Below are positions 8,421 to 16,510 of a stretch of 50,205 nucleotides of DNA, piece by piece. Made by a program: the position numbers and the translations under genes. Every line of letters begins with the position of its first letter. The first letter of the stretch is position 1. The stretch spans positions 72,716 to 122,920 of the forward strand of contig NZ_BMLQ01000009.1 of assembly GCF_014645315.1 (NCBI RefSeq), given 5' to 3'. Source of the stretch: Citricoccus zhacaiensis. Its GTDB lineage: Bacteria > Actinomycetota > Actinomycetes > Actinomycetales > Micrococcaceae. The notes below the pieces were generated by a model. The model ran no database searches, was not told the DNA's origin, and saw only the letters and a program-made list of their open reading frames with translations.

Positions 8421-8867
8421 TCAATCCTGATCGCGGCTAGGGGTCCAGTCCCGCGGGCCCTCGTCCGGGTCCACCGCGGAGCCGCCCTCATCGGCGGCCA
8501 CGCCGTCGGCCAAGCCGAGGTCCACCAGTGGGGCGTCCTTCCAGAGGCGGTCCAGTGCGTAGAACACGCGCTCCTCCTCGTGCTGGACGTGGACCACGAA
8601 GTGCCCGTAGTCCAGCAGGACCCAGCGGCCACCGGCCTTGCCCTCGCGGCGGATGACGTCCAGCGTGAGCTGTTGGGTCAGCACGTCCTCGATCTCATCC
8701 ACCACCGAGACGACCTGCCGTTCGGAGCCGGCGGAGGCGATCAGGAAGGCGTCCGTGAGGCCCATCTGCTGCGCCACGTCCACGGCCACGATGTCCGTGG
8801 CCTGCTTGTCTGCAGCGGCCTGTCCGGCCAGTTTGAGTGCGGTCAGGGTGGTCTCGGGAATGGTCAT
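8421..8867 (-). CDS. rsfS: Ribosome silencing factor RsfS
   Basis: A 148-residue protein of the RsfS/Iojap/DUF143 family. It binds ribosomal protein L14 and blocks subunit joining when nutrients are short. Characteristic segments are DIVAVDVAQQMGLTDAFLIASAGSERQV and GGRWVLLDYGHFVVHVQHEEERVFYALDRLW. The C-terminal ~30 residues are an acidic low-complexity tail. I start at ATG 8867 because an SD (GAGG) lies 5 nt ahead; a GTG two codons earlier would overlap that SD. It lies in the nadD operon, the usual bacterial position. Confidence 0.94.
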   Translation of the reverse strand: MTIPETTLTALKLAGQAAADKQATDIVAVDVAQQMGLTDAFLIASAGSERQVVSVVDEIEDVLTQQLTLDVIRREGKAGGRWVLLDYGHFVVHVQHEEERVFYALDRLWKDAPLVDLGLADGVAADEGGSAVDPDEGPRDWTPSRDQD

Positions 8868-8982
8868 AGGCACCTCGGTGTGGGTCGGTCAGCGAACGGG
8901 TCGGATGAGTGAAAGGCGTCGAAGGCGGTGAAGGGGAATGACGACGGTGGAGAGGACTGATGCGGCGGTGGAGGGACGGGCG

Positions 8983-10209
8983 TCAGAAGACGATGGCGAA
9001 GATCAGGGCGACCACGAGAATCAGGACCACGAGCCCGGCCACGATCATCAGGGTCCGCTCACGTAAGGACCATTCGGAGGCCTGGATGGAGTCGAGTCCG
9101 TGCGCGGACTGTGCGTCCACGGGCTCGTGCCGGTCAGTGAGAGAAACTGCCGCCCGCTTCGGTACGGCAGGGCCGGCCGGCGGCTTCGCGACGGTCGGTG
9201 ACCGCTTCACCGCGGTCGAAGCGCCCTGTGGAGCCGCCGAGGGGACCTGGCTGATGAGGCCGGTGTTGAGCTGACGGGCCTTCTCGGCCAGCAACTCCTG
9301 TTCGCGGAGCAGGGCGGGGTCGACCGTGGAGGGGTCCGCCCCGCTCGCGGCCTCGATCCGGGCTGCCAGCGCGGCACCCTCCGCGGCGAGTGACTCCCGG
9401 GTGAACGGCCGTCCAGCAGAGGTGCTCGGCGCAGCGGACGTGGCCGTGCCGCCGTCGGCGATCTCCGCGGACTCCGCCACAGCACCGGAGGGAGCCCCTG
9501 CCGGTGCCTCCGCCCGGCGGGCCCGGGTGGCCTCGCGGCGAGTGGTCAGGCTGACAGGCTCCGGATTGCCGTGTTCGGCGGCACCCTCGGAGTCCAGTGG
9601 GGCAGGACCATTCGCCGCGGCCGTGACGTCCGGCATGGCAGCTCCCGGAATGGCAGTGACCTGCTGGCGGCGCCATTCGCGCAGCTGGCGCCGCGAGAGC
9701 GGCTGCCCGTCCGGGCCCACGGGAACGCCGTCACGGTCCAGCGTCACCTCCTCGGGCAACCGGTCAACGGGGGAGGCAGCCACTGACGCGCTGGACTGCT
9801 TCCCCGGCCCCCTGGCCCCACGATCCGCTGAACCGGTGGCCCGGCGGGCCTTCAGCGCGGGCCGGTCCGCGGGAGCGGTGTCACCGCCGGTCGAGGGCGC
9901 CACCTCGTCCGGAGACTTGATGGCGTAGGTACCGCTCCCGGACTCGCCGGTGGCGTAGATGACCCGGGGCAGCTGGCCGGTGAGCGGGCCGACGTCGGCA
10001 GGGCTGATGGAGGTGGCCGGCAACTCCAGGATCGTCGCCTTGGAGAGATCGCCGGCCGGAGCGCCCGCCTCGCTGTCCGCACGGCGATGCTGGCGCAGTG
10101 ATCGGCGCGTCGGCAGCGGGGGCTCGGTCCCCGGCGCACCGCGCTTGATCTCGGGCCTGCCCAGACGGGGGTTCACACCCTGCGGCTTCTGGTCCTGCTG
10201 ACTACTCAT
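8983..10209 (-). CDS. Hypothetical tail-anchored membrane protein between nadD and rsfS
   Basis: A 408-residue protein that I cannot assign to a named family. The bulk is low-complexity, Ala/Pro/Ser/Arg-rich and probably disordered. Basic motifs recur: [10 protein letters not shown] near 33-42, [13 protein letters not shown] near 171-183, and [13 protein letters not shown] near 227-239. The extreme C-terminus is a single hydrophobic segment ([22 protein letters not shown]), so the protein should be tail-anchored with its long N-terminal part in the cytoplasm. The start at 10209 overlaps the nadD stop by 4 nt (ATGA), indicating coupled translation. Its position in the nadD-rsfS operon suggests a conserved role, but none can be stated. 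Confidence 0.85.
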   Translation of the reverse strand: MSSQQDQKPQGVNPRLGRPEIKRGAPGTEPPLPTRRSLRQHRRADSEAGAPAGDLSKATILELPATSISPADVGPLTGQLPRVIYATGESGSGTYAIKSPDEVAPSTGGDTAPADRPALKARRATGSADRGARGPGKQSSASVAASPVDRLPEEVTLDRDGVPVGPDGQPLSRRQLREWRRQQVTAIPGAAMPDVTAAANGPAPLDSEGAAEHGNPEPVSLTTRREATRARRAEAPAGAPSGAVAESAEIADGGTATSAAPSTSAGRPFTRESLAAEGAALAARIEAASGADPSTVDPALLREQELLAEKARQLNTGLISQVPSAAPQGASTAVKRSPTVAKPPAGPAVPKRAAVSLTDRHEPVDAQSAHGLDSIQASEWSLRERTLMIVAGLVVLILVVALIFAIVF

Positions 10210-10952
10210 ACGGTGGTTCCCGGCGTCGATGCTGTTGAGGCAGCCGGGTCCCCGGACTGCCATGGTGTGTCCGGGAGCATTTCGGGCGGACGACTCCCCC
10301 CGGTGAATGGCTCCTGGCCCTCACCGCTGCCGCCGCCCAGCCCCCCTCCGGGAATGTGGGCGGACGGAAGGTACAGGTTGTGCTTGGCGATGTACTGGAC
10401 CACGCCGTCCGGCACCAGGTACCAGACCGGCTTGCCGCCCTGGACCCGCTCTCGGCAGTCCGTGGAGGAGATCGCCATGGCGGGGATCTCCATGAGCTTG
10501 ACGCCGGTCTCCGGTCCCAGCTCCACCAGATCGTGTCCCGGACGGGTCACGCCCACGAACTGGGCCATGTCCCAGAGCTTCTCGACGTCCTTCCAGGTCA
10601 TGATCTGCTCGAGGGCGTCGGCACCGGTGATGAAGAACAGCTCGGCCTCGGGCCGGAGCGTCTTGAGGTCGCGCAGGGTGTCCGCCGTGTACGTGGGGCC
10701 CGGCCGGTCGATGTCCACGCGGGACACCGTGAAGCGCGGGTTCGAGGCCGTCGCCACCACGGTCATGAGGTACCGGTGCTCGGCGGGTGACACCCTTCCC
10801 GCGTCCTTCTGCCAGGGTTGGCCGGTGGGCACGAAGACGACCTCATCCAGGCCCAGCTCGGAGGCCACCTCGGAGGCGGCGACGAGGTGACCGTGGTGGA
10901 TGGGGTCGAAGGTGCCGCCCATGATGCCCAGGCGGAAGCGACGGTGGGTCAC
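10206..10952 (-). CDS. nadD: Nicotinate-nucleotide adenylyltransferase
   Basis: A 248-residue NadD that makes deamido-NAD+ from nicotinate mononucleotide and ATP. The nucleotidyltransferase signature [11 protein letters not shown] is at residues 12-22. The second motif [10 protein letters not shown] and the terminal [14 protein letters not shown] follow near 160-195. After the catalytic core (~195 residues, the usual length) comes a ~50-residue Gly/Ser/Pro-rich tail that looks disordered. The stop is coupled by ATGA overlap to the tail-anchored protein gene. Upstream is the small membrane protein gene, with a 24-nt gap. Confidence 0.95.
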   Translation of the reverse strand: MTHRRFRLGIMGGTFDPIHHGHLVAASEVASELGLDEVVFVPTGQPWQKDAGRVSPAEHRYLMTVVATASNPRFTVSRVDIDRPGPTYTADTLRDLKTLRPEAELFFITGADALEQIMTWKDVEKLWDMAQFVGVTRPGHDLVELGPETGVKLMEIPAMAISSTDCRERVQGGKPVWYLVPDGVVQYIAKHNLYLPSAHIPGGGLGGGSGEGQEPFTGGSRPPEMLPDTPWQSGDPAASTASTPGTTV

Positions 10953-10976
10953 AGTGAGATGCGGTTCAGCGGTGGA

Positions 10977-11204
10977 TCAGTGGCCGGAACGCTGGCCGCC
11001 GTGGCCAGCCGTTCCGTGGACGTTGACGTCAGTGGCCGGCGCGGGGTGGCGCTGCGAGACGGAACGCAGGGACATCGTGGCCACCAGCATCAGCATCAGG
11101 ATGGCGAAGGTTCCCACGCCGAAGACCCAGTCCGGGGCGATGAGCTCGTTGACCACGTGGGCCTCTTCAGCGGCAACGGTCACGGCCGCGGTGATGTTCT
11201 GCAT
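10977..11204 (-). CDS. Small single-pass membrane protein between proA and nadD
   Basis: A 75-residue protein with one hydrophobic segment (VFGVGTFAILMLMLVATMSL, roughly residues 27-46), a short acidic N-terminal part, and a His/Gly/Ala-rich hydrophilic C-terminus. It has a good SD (AAGGGAG) about 9 nt before the ATG, which supports a real gene. I do not recognise a named family. It lies 24 nt upstream of nadD in the same direction and about 110 nt after proA. Confidence 0.75.
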   Translation of the reverse strand: MQNITAAVTVAAEEAHVVNELIAPDWVFGVGTFAILMLMLVATMSLRSVSQRHPAPATDVNVHGTAGHGGQRSGH

Positions 11205-11312
11205 CTGGTGGTTCTCCCTTAAGACTGCTAAGACGGCCGGCGCCCCGGCCTCGTGTCACGGTGATGTCTGCGGTCCATCCTAGTACGTTCCCCGCAGGGC
11301 TCCCGCCCCCGG

Positions 11313-12671
11313 TCAGGATCGGACCTGGCCCTGGCCGCGCAGCACCCACTTGGTGGTGGTGAGTTCCTCGAGGCCCATGGGGCCGCGTGCGTGCATCTTC
11401 TGCGTGGAGATCCCCACCTCGGCGCCGAGCCCCAGCTGGCCGCCGTCCGTGAAGCGGGTGGAGGCGTTGACGATGACCGCGGCGGAGTCGATCTCGGCGA
11501 CGAACCGGTCCGCGTTGGCCAGGTCGTTGGTCACGATCGCCTCGGTGTGTCCGGTGGACCAGCGGCGGATGTGGTCCATGGCCTCGTCGAGCGAACCCAC
11601 GGTCTTCACGGCCAGCTCGAGGGCCAGGTACTCGGTGCCCCAGTCCTCGTCCGTGGCCGGCGTGGCCGTGGCATCGGCACCGGTGGGCAACCACGCGCGG
11701 GCGCCCTCGTCCACGTGCAGGAGCACCCCGGCCCGATGCAGGGCGCGCAGCACCTCGCGGCCGGCCTCCTCAGCCCCCGCGTGGATCAGCAGGGTCTCGG
11801 CGGTGTTGCACACGGACACCCGCTGGGTCTTGGCGTTCAGCGCGATGCCCACGGCCATCTTCACCGGAGCCGACTCATCGATGTAGAGATGCACGTTGCC
11901 CTCGCCGGTCTCGATGACAGGCACCTTGGCGTTGCGGACCACGGACTGGATCAGCTCCCGCCCGCCGCGCGGCACCAGGACATCCACGGAGCCGCGCTCG
12001 GACATCAGGGCTGTGGCGCCGTCCCGGCCGAACTCGTCGATCCCCTGGACGATGTCGGCATCGAAGCCGTGGGCCAGCGCCTGCTCCCGGAGGATCTGGA
12101 CGAGCACCGTGTTGGTCTCCCTGGCGGCGGAGCCACCACGCAGGATCACGGCGTTGCCGGACTTCAGGGCCAGTCCGGCGATGTCCACGGTGACGTTGGG
12201 GCGGGCCTCGTAGATGGCTCCCACCACGCCCAGGGGGACGCGCAGCTGGGTCATGTGCAGGCCGTTGGGCAGGTCCCGTCCGCGCACCACGTTGCCGACC
12301 GGGTCCGGCAACGCCACGAGCTCCTCCAGGGCGGCGGCGAGGGCCTCGATCCGCGGCCCGTCCAGGCTGAGCCGATCGAGCATGGCCTCCGATGTGCCCT
12401 TCTCGCGGCCGTTCTCCACGTCCCTGCGGTTGGCCGCCAGGATGGCGGAGACATTCTGACGCAGCGCGTCCGCCATGCCCTGCAGCGTGTCGTCCTTCCG
12501 GGCCCGACGCGCGGTGGCCAGTTCCGGACGCGCCCTGCGGGCCCGCTCGGCCACCGCGAGGATCGCCTCACGGACCTCCTGCGGCACCGTGGACCCGGCC
12601 GGTTCCCCGGTGGGTCCGGGTCCGGTCGCTGAGTCGGTGACGGGGGCGTTGTTCTGGGCAGTCGTGGACAT
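11313..12671 (-). CDS. proA: Glutamate-5-semialdehyde dehydrogenase (gamma-glutamyl phosphate reductase)
   Basis: A 452-residue ProA, the NADPH-dependent second step of proline synthesis from glutamate. The catalytic Cys is in RVSVCNTAE. Other family segments are GVVGAIYEARPNVTVDIAGLALKSGNAVILRGG, FTDGGQLGLGAEVGISTQKMHARGPMGLEEL and a C-terminal TTTKWVLRGQGQ. The first ~40 residues are a disordered Thr/Gly/Pro-rich extension. It follows proB by 9 nt, so the two steps are co-expressed. Confidence 0.96.
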   Translation of the reverse strand: MSTTAQNNAPVTDSATGPGPTGEPAGSTVPQEVREAILAVAERARRARPELATARRARKDDTLQGMADALRQNVSAILAANRRDVENGREKGTSEAMLDRLSLDGPRIEALAAALEELVALPDPVGNVVRGRDLPNGLHMTQLRVPLGVVGAIYEARPNVTVDIAGLALKSGNAVILRGGSAARETNTVLVQILREQALAHGFDADIVQGIDEFGRDGATALMSERGSVDVLVPRGGRELIQSVVRNAKVPVIETGEGNVHLYIDESAPVKMAVGIALNAKTQRVSVCNTAETLLIHAGAEEAGREVLRALHRAGVLLHVDEGARAWLPTGADATATPATDEDWGTEYLALELAVKTVGSLDEAMDHIRRWSTGHTEAIVTNDLANADRFVAEIDSAAVIVNASTRFTDGGQLGLGAEVGISTQKMHARGPMGLEELTTTKWVLRGQGQVRS

Positions 12672-12680
12672 GCCCCCAGC

Positions 12681-13841
12681 CTAGCGCCGGGGCCGTGCCC
12701 TCGACGGCAGTCGGACACAATCGTCGGTGTGCACCACGGGCCGCTGGTACTCCGGCCCGAACTCCTCGCGCAACTGCACGGTGTGCCGGCCGAGCATGGC
12801 CGGAAGCTCCGTCGAGGAGTAGTTGACGAAGCCACGGGCCACCACGGTGCCGAGGGCGTCCGCCAACTCGACCGGGTCACCGGCCTCGAAGGCCCCTTCC
12901 ACCCCGGTGATCCCGGCCGGCAGCAGGGACCGGCGGTTCTTCACGACCGCGGCGACCGCGCCATCGTCGAGCACCACGCGGCCCTGCACCTCGGCGAGCA
13001 GGCCGAGCCAGATGCCGCGCGCTGACTGCCGCTTCCCGGAGGCCTGGAACCAGGTGCCCACGTCCTCACCGGCCAACGCGGCCTCGGCGTTCTGCGCCGA
13101 GGTGACGATCGCGTGGATCCCCGAACCGGTGGCGATCCCGGCGGCGTCCACCTTGGTGACCATGCCCCCGGTCCCGACGCCGGCCGGCCCGGTCCGCCCG
13201 ATCAGCACCGTGTCCAGATCCGCCTTCGAGACCACGTGGGCGATGCGTTCCGAGCCCGGACGTGACGGCGGTGCGGTGTACAGCGCGTCGACGTCCGTCA
13301 GCAGCAACAGCGCATCCGCGCGCAGCAGATTGGCCACCAGTGCCGAGAGCCGGTCGTTGTCCCCGAACCGGATCTCCGCGGTGGTGACGGTGTCGTTCTC
13401 GTTCACGATCGGGACCACCGATAACGCCAGCAGCCGGTTCAGCGCCCGGTGCGCGTTGGTGTACTGGGTGCGGCGGATCAGGTCCTCCGCGGTCAGCAGC
13501 ACCTGCGCCACCTCGGTGCCGTGCCGTGCGAACGAGGACGTGTACTCGGCGAGCAGCTTGCCCTGCCCGACGGCGGCCGCGGCCTGCTGCGTGGCCAGGT
13601 CACGCGGGCGCTTGCCCAGCCCCAGGGGGTGGATGCCGGCGGCGATGGTGCCCGAGGACACCAGGATGACCTCCGTGCCGCGGGCGCGGACGGCGGCGAT
13701 CGTGTCCACGAGTGAATCGATGGCCTTCCGGTTCACGCCCGTGGGGGTGGTGAGGGACGACGAACCGATCTTGATGACCAGGCGACGGGCCCGGTGCAGG
13801 GTGTCCCGACCCGTCACCGGATTGGGGACCTGCTCAGCCAT
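12681..13841 (-). CDS. proB: Glutamate 5-kinase
   Basis: A 386-residue ProB that phosphorylates glutamate for proline synthesis. The amino-acid kinase core has KIGSSSL near residue 24, [33 protein letters not shown] and [14 protein letters not shown]-terminal PUA domain starts near residue 290 ([22 protein letters not shown]). The open frame extends 199 codons upstream across obg, but the start at 13841 gives the normal protein ([11 protein letters not shown]...). It overlaps the obg 3' end by 8 nt. The C-terminus carries a short Arg-rich extension. Confidence 0.96.
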   Translation of the reverse strand: MAEQVPNPVTGRDTLHRARRLVIKIGSSSLTTPTGVNRKAIDSLVDTIAAVRARGTEVILVSSGTIAAGIHPLGLGKRPRDLATQQAAAAVGQGKLLAEYTSSFARHGTEVAQVLLTAEDLIRRTQYTNAHRALNRLLALSVVPIVNENDTVTTAEIRFGDNDRLSALVANLLRADALLLLTDVDALYTAPPSRPGSERIAHVVSKADLDTVLIGRTGPAGVGTGGMVTKVDAAGIATGSGIHAIVTSAQNAEAALAGEDVGTWFQASGKRQSARGIWLGLLAEVQGRVVLDDGAVAAVVKNRRSLLPAGITGVEGAFEAGDPVELADALGTVVARGFVNYSSTELPAMLGRHTVQLREEFGPEYQRPVVHTDDCVRLPSRARPRR

Positions 13842-15474
13842 GGGAGTCCTCAGAGCCGGAACCCGTAGTCTGATCGCCATCATCGGCCGTGCCGGTCTCA
13901 TCGTCGCGGATGCCCGCCAGGCGGTTGATCTCCTGGTCCACCGCCCACACACCGGTACGGCGTTCACCCTCGAGGTCGGCCTGGGTCGCAGCGCGGGCGG
14001 CCTTGCGCTCCTCGTACTCGCGGCGCTTGTCCTCACGGGTGGGGCGGTGACGATCCTCCATGCGGATGTCCGCACCGCGGGGGCCGCCCAGCAGTTCGGC
14101 GCCGGCCGCCATGGTCGGCTCCCAGTCGAAGACCACGCCGTTATCATCCGAGCCGATGACCACGGCATCCCCGGGCTTGGCGCCCTGCTTGAACAGCTCG
14201 TCCTCCACGCCGAGGCGGTTGAGGCGGTCGGCCAGGTAGCCCACGGCCTCGTCCACGGTGAAGTCGGTCTGGGCCACCCACCGTTCGGGCTTGACGCCAC
14301 GGACCCGGAACAGGGGCTCGAGGTTGCGCTCCTCACGGCGGATCTCGAACTCTCCGCTGCGGCCCTTGCGCGAGCGGACGGAACGCGGGCGGATGACCTC
14401 GGGTTCGGCCACCTCCTCGGGCTCAGGCAGCCGTTCACGGGCCTGGCGGACCAGGTCGGCCATGGCGAACTTCAACGGGTCCAGTCCCTTGTGGGAGACG
14501 GCGGAGACCTCGAAGACCCGCAGTCCACGCGCCTCCAGCGTGGCGCGGACCATGTCCGCCATGTCCTGGCCGTCCGGAAGGTCAGTCTTGTTCAGGGCGA
14601 TCAGCCGGGGGCGCTCGTTCAGCGGGATGACGCCCTGGCCGCCCTGGGCGAAGGTCGGCTCCACGGCGTAGGCGGCGAGTTCGGCCTCGATGGCTTCGAA
14701 ATCGGAGAGCGGATCGCGGTCCGACTCCAGGGAGCCGCAGTCCAGCACATGCACCAGGGCCGCGCAGCGCTCCACGTGGCGCAGGAACTCCAGTCCCAAG
14801 CCCTTGCCCTCCGAGGCACCCGGGATCAGGCCCGGGACGTCGGCCACGGTGTACCGGGTGTCCCCGGCCTGGACCACGCCCAGGTTCGGCACCAGGGTGG
14901 TGAACGGGTAGTCGGCGATCTTGGGGCGGGCTGCGGAGATGGACGCGATGAGGGAGGACTTGCCGGCCGAGGGGAAGCCCACCAGGGCCACGTCCGCCAC
15001 GGACTTCAGTTCAAGGACGATGTCCCGCTCGTCCCCGGGGATGCCGAGCAGGGCGAAGCCGGGGGCCTTGCGCTTGGCCGAGGCCAGCGCCGCGTTGCCG
15101 AGGCCGCCCATGCCACCCTCCGCGGCCACGAAGCTGGCGCCGTGGCCCACGAGGTCGGCGAGGATGTTGCCCTCGGCGTCCTTGACCACGGTGCCGTCCG
15201 GCACGCTCAGCGTCAGGGACTCGCCGGTGGCGCCATTGCGGAAGTCGCCCATCCCGGGACCGCCGTTGCCACCATGGCGGTGCGGTGCGTGGTGGTAGGA
15301 GAGCAACGTGGTCGTCTGGGAGTCCACGACCAGGGTGACGTCACCGCCGTCCCCGCCATTGCCGCCGTCGGGACCGCCCAGAGGCTTGAACTTCTCCCGC
15401 TTCACGGAGGCCACGCCGTGGCCTCCATGCCCGCCGGAAACGTGCAGGACCACCCGGTCCACGAAAGCCGCCAT
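13834..15474 (-). CDS. obgE: GTPase ObgE/CgtA with C-terminal OCT domain
   Basis: A 546-residue Obg GTPase involved in 50S assembly and the stringent response. The glycine-rich Obg fold spans ~1-160 ([14 protein letters not shown]). The G domain has G1 GFPSAGKSS near 166-174, G3 DVPGLI and G4 NKTD. An OCT domain follows, then an acidic/basic tail of about 60 residues (ending [10 protein letters not shown]). It is longer than E. coli Obg (390), as is usual in Actinobacteria. The ATG at 15474 has an AGGAGAG SD 7 nt upstream. It is followed by proB with an 8-nt overlap and preceded by rpmA. Confidence 0.96.
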   Translation of the reverse strand: MAAFVDRVVLHVSGGHGGHGVASVKREKFKPLGGPDGGNGGDGGDVTLVVDSQTTTLLSYHHAPHRHGGNGGPGMGDFRNGATGESLTLSVPDGTVVKDAEGNILADLVGHGASFVAAEGGMGGLGNAALASAKRKAPGFALLGIPGDERDIVLELKSVADVALVGFPSAGKSSLIASISAARPKIADYPFTTLVPNLGVVQAGDTRYTVADVPGLIPGASEGKGLGLEFLRHVERCAALVHVLDCGSLESDRDPLSDFEAIEAELAAYAVEPTFAQGGQGVIPLNERPRLIALNKTDLPDGQDMADMVRATLEARGLRVFEVSAVSHKGLDPLKFAMADLVRQARERLPEPEEVAEPEVIRPRSVRSRKGRSGEFEIRREERNLEPLFRVRGVKPERWVAQTDFTVDEAVGYLADRLNRLGVEDELFKQGAKPGDAVVIGSDDNGVVFDWEPTMAAGAELLGGPRGADIRMEDRHRPTREDKRREYEERKAARAATQADLEGERRTGVWAVDQEINRLAGIRDDETGTADDGDQTTGSGSEDSHG

Positions 15475-15573
15475 GGCCGCCTCTCCTGAAGAACGTCTCG
15501 GTACCACCCGTGTGGTGGTGACCAGTCTTGCGCAGATCGCTGCACTCCGTCGATGGAGCACAGGGCGCGTTAA

Positions 15574-15601
15574 CCACTGCGGCGGAGGCGGGCCGCAGTG
15601 G
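15574..15601 (-). terminator. Hairpin in the rpmA-obgE spacer
   Basis: A 9-bp perfect stem (CCACTGCGG / CCGCAGTGG) with a 10-nt loop lies in the 190-nt gap between rpmA and obgE. On the minus strand it is followed by TTAA rather than a full T run. It may partly terminate or stabilise the ribosomal-protein transcript and lower obg expression relative to L27. Confidence 0.4.
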
Positions 15602-15664
15602 CCCACCCCCGCCGGAGCGTTGAACTACTGGAGGATCACTCCCCCGGTGCCGTCAGCTGAATGA

Positions 15665-15925
15665 TCACTCAGCAGCGGCAGTAACGATGTTCACGACCTT
15701 GCGGCCACGACGGTTGCCGAACTCGACGGCACCAGCGGACAGGGCGAACAGGGTGTCGTCCTTGCCGATGCCGACGTTGGAGCCCGGGTGGAACTTGGTG
15801 CCGCGCTGGCGGACCAGGATCTCGCCGGCGTTGACGGCCTGGCCGCCGAAACGCTTGACGCCCAGGAACTGTGCGTTCGAATCGCGGCCGTTCTTGGAGG
15901 AACTACCGGCCTTCTTATGTGCCAT
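15665..15925 (-). CDS. rpmA: 50S ribosomal protein L27
   Basis: An 86-residue L27, full length. It starts [16 protein letters not shown] and contains [28 protein letters not shown], which are family hallmarks. The N-terminal arm reaches the peptidyl-transferase centre. There is no cleavable Firmicutes-type N-extension. An SD (AAGGA) lies about 8 nt before the ATG. It is 44 nt downstream of rplU in the conserved rplU-rpmA pair. Confidence 0.98.
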   Translation of the reverse strand: MAHKKAGSSSKNGRDSNAQFLGVKRFGGQAVNAGEILVRQRGTKFHPGSNVGIGKDDTLFALSAGAVEFGNRRGRKVVNIVTAAAE

Positions 15926-15969
15926 GGTGCAATCCTTCGGTGTTTATCTCGGGGACCTGGAAGTCCGGA

Positions 15970-16278
15970 TCAGGCGATCGAGGTGACCTTGACGGTGGTC
16001 AGCTCGGAACGGTGACCCTGGCGCTTCTTGTAGCCGGTCTTGTTCTTGTACTTCTGGATGACAATCTTCTTGCCACGGGAATGGTCAACGACCTCGGCAG
16101 TAACCTTCACCTTGGCCAGGTCATCGGTACCGGTGGTCACCTTGTCCCCGTCCACCAGCATGACGGCGGACAGCTCCAGGGAGCTTCCGGCCTCAGCGGC
16201 AACGCGGTCAAGGGTAACGAGGTCTCCTACGGAGACCTTTTCCTGGCGTCCGCCAGCGCGGACAATCGCGTACACCAC
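15970..16278 (-). CDS. rplU: 50S ribosomal protein L21
   Basis: A 102-residue L21 that binds 23S rRNA near L20. The sequence [17 protein letters not shown] near the start and [14 protein letters not shown] near the end are typical. I choose GTG 16278, which yields the family-normal [10 protein letters not shown] start. The open frame runs further upstream without support. A purine-rich SD (GAGAGAAG) lies upstream. It heads the rplU-rpmA unit. Confidence 0.97.
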   Translation of the reverse strand: MVYAIVRAGGRQEKVSVGDLVTLDRVAAEAGSSLELSAVMLVDGDKVTTGTDDLAKVKVTAEVVDHSRGKKIVIQKYKNKTGYKKRQGHRSELTTVKVTSIA

Positions 16279-16471
16279 TTGGGACTCACTTCTCTCGACA
16301 TTGACGAATCTGTTCGACTGCAACCCGGCCTGCCCAAACCAGCGGTGTCCGGCCGGCAAAGGCGGACGGTCCCGGACAGCGGGGGCAACGGCTCACGGCG
16401 TACCGGCGGGCTTTCCAACACCCAATTCACCGGGCAGACAGAAAACGACGGCGGCGCAGCACCGAGTATCT

Positions 16472-16501
16472 ATCCTACCCGCCGGTGCCCCCTCGGGCCA
16501 A
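16472..16501 (-). promoter_or_regulatory. Probable promoter of rplU-rpmA
   Basis: Minus strand: -35 TTGGCC (16501-16496), an 18-bp spacer, and -10 TAGGAT (16477-16472). It sits right behind the rne stop codon. The start near 16465 would give a ~187-nt leader before rplU, which is long for a two-gene ribosomal unit and leaves room for autoregulation. Confidence 0.5.
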
Positions 16502-16510
16502 ATGACACGC

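Noticed and set aside
9134-9676. Alternative frames inside the tail-anchored protein gene
   Set aside because: All frames are open because of GC content; only the chosen one has ATGA coupling to nadD and a membrane anchor.
13842-14438. N-terminal extension of ProB by 199 codons
   Set aside because: The extension is obg sequence read in another frame; ProB homologues start at MAEQVP-like positions.
12823-15489. An 888-codon plus-strand open frame opposite proB and obg
   Set aside because: Antisense to two certain genes, with no motif or start signal.
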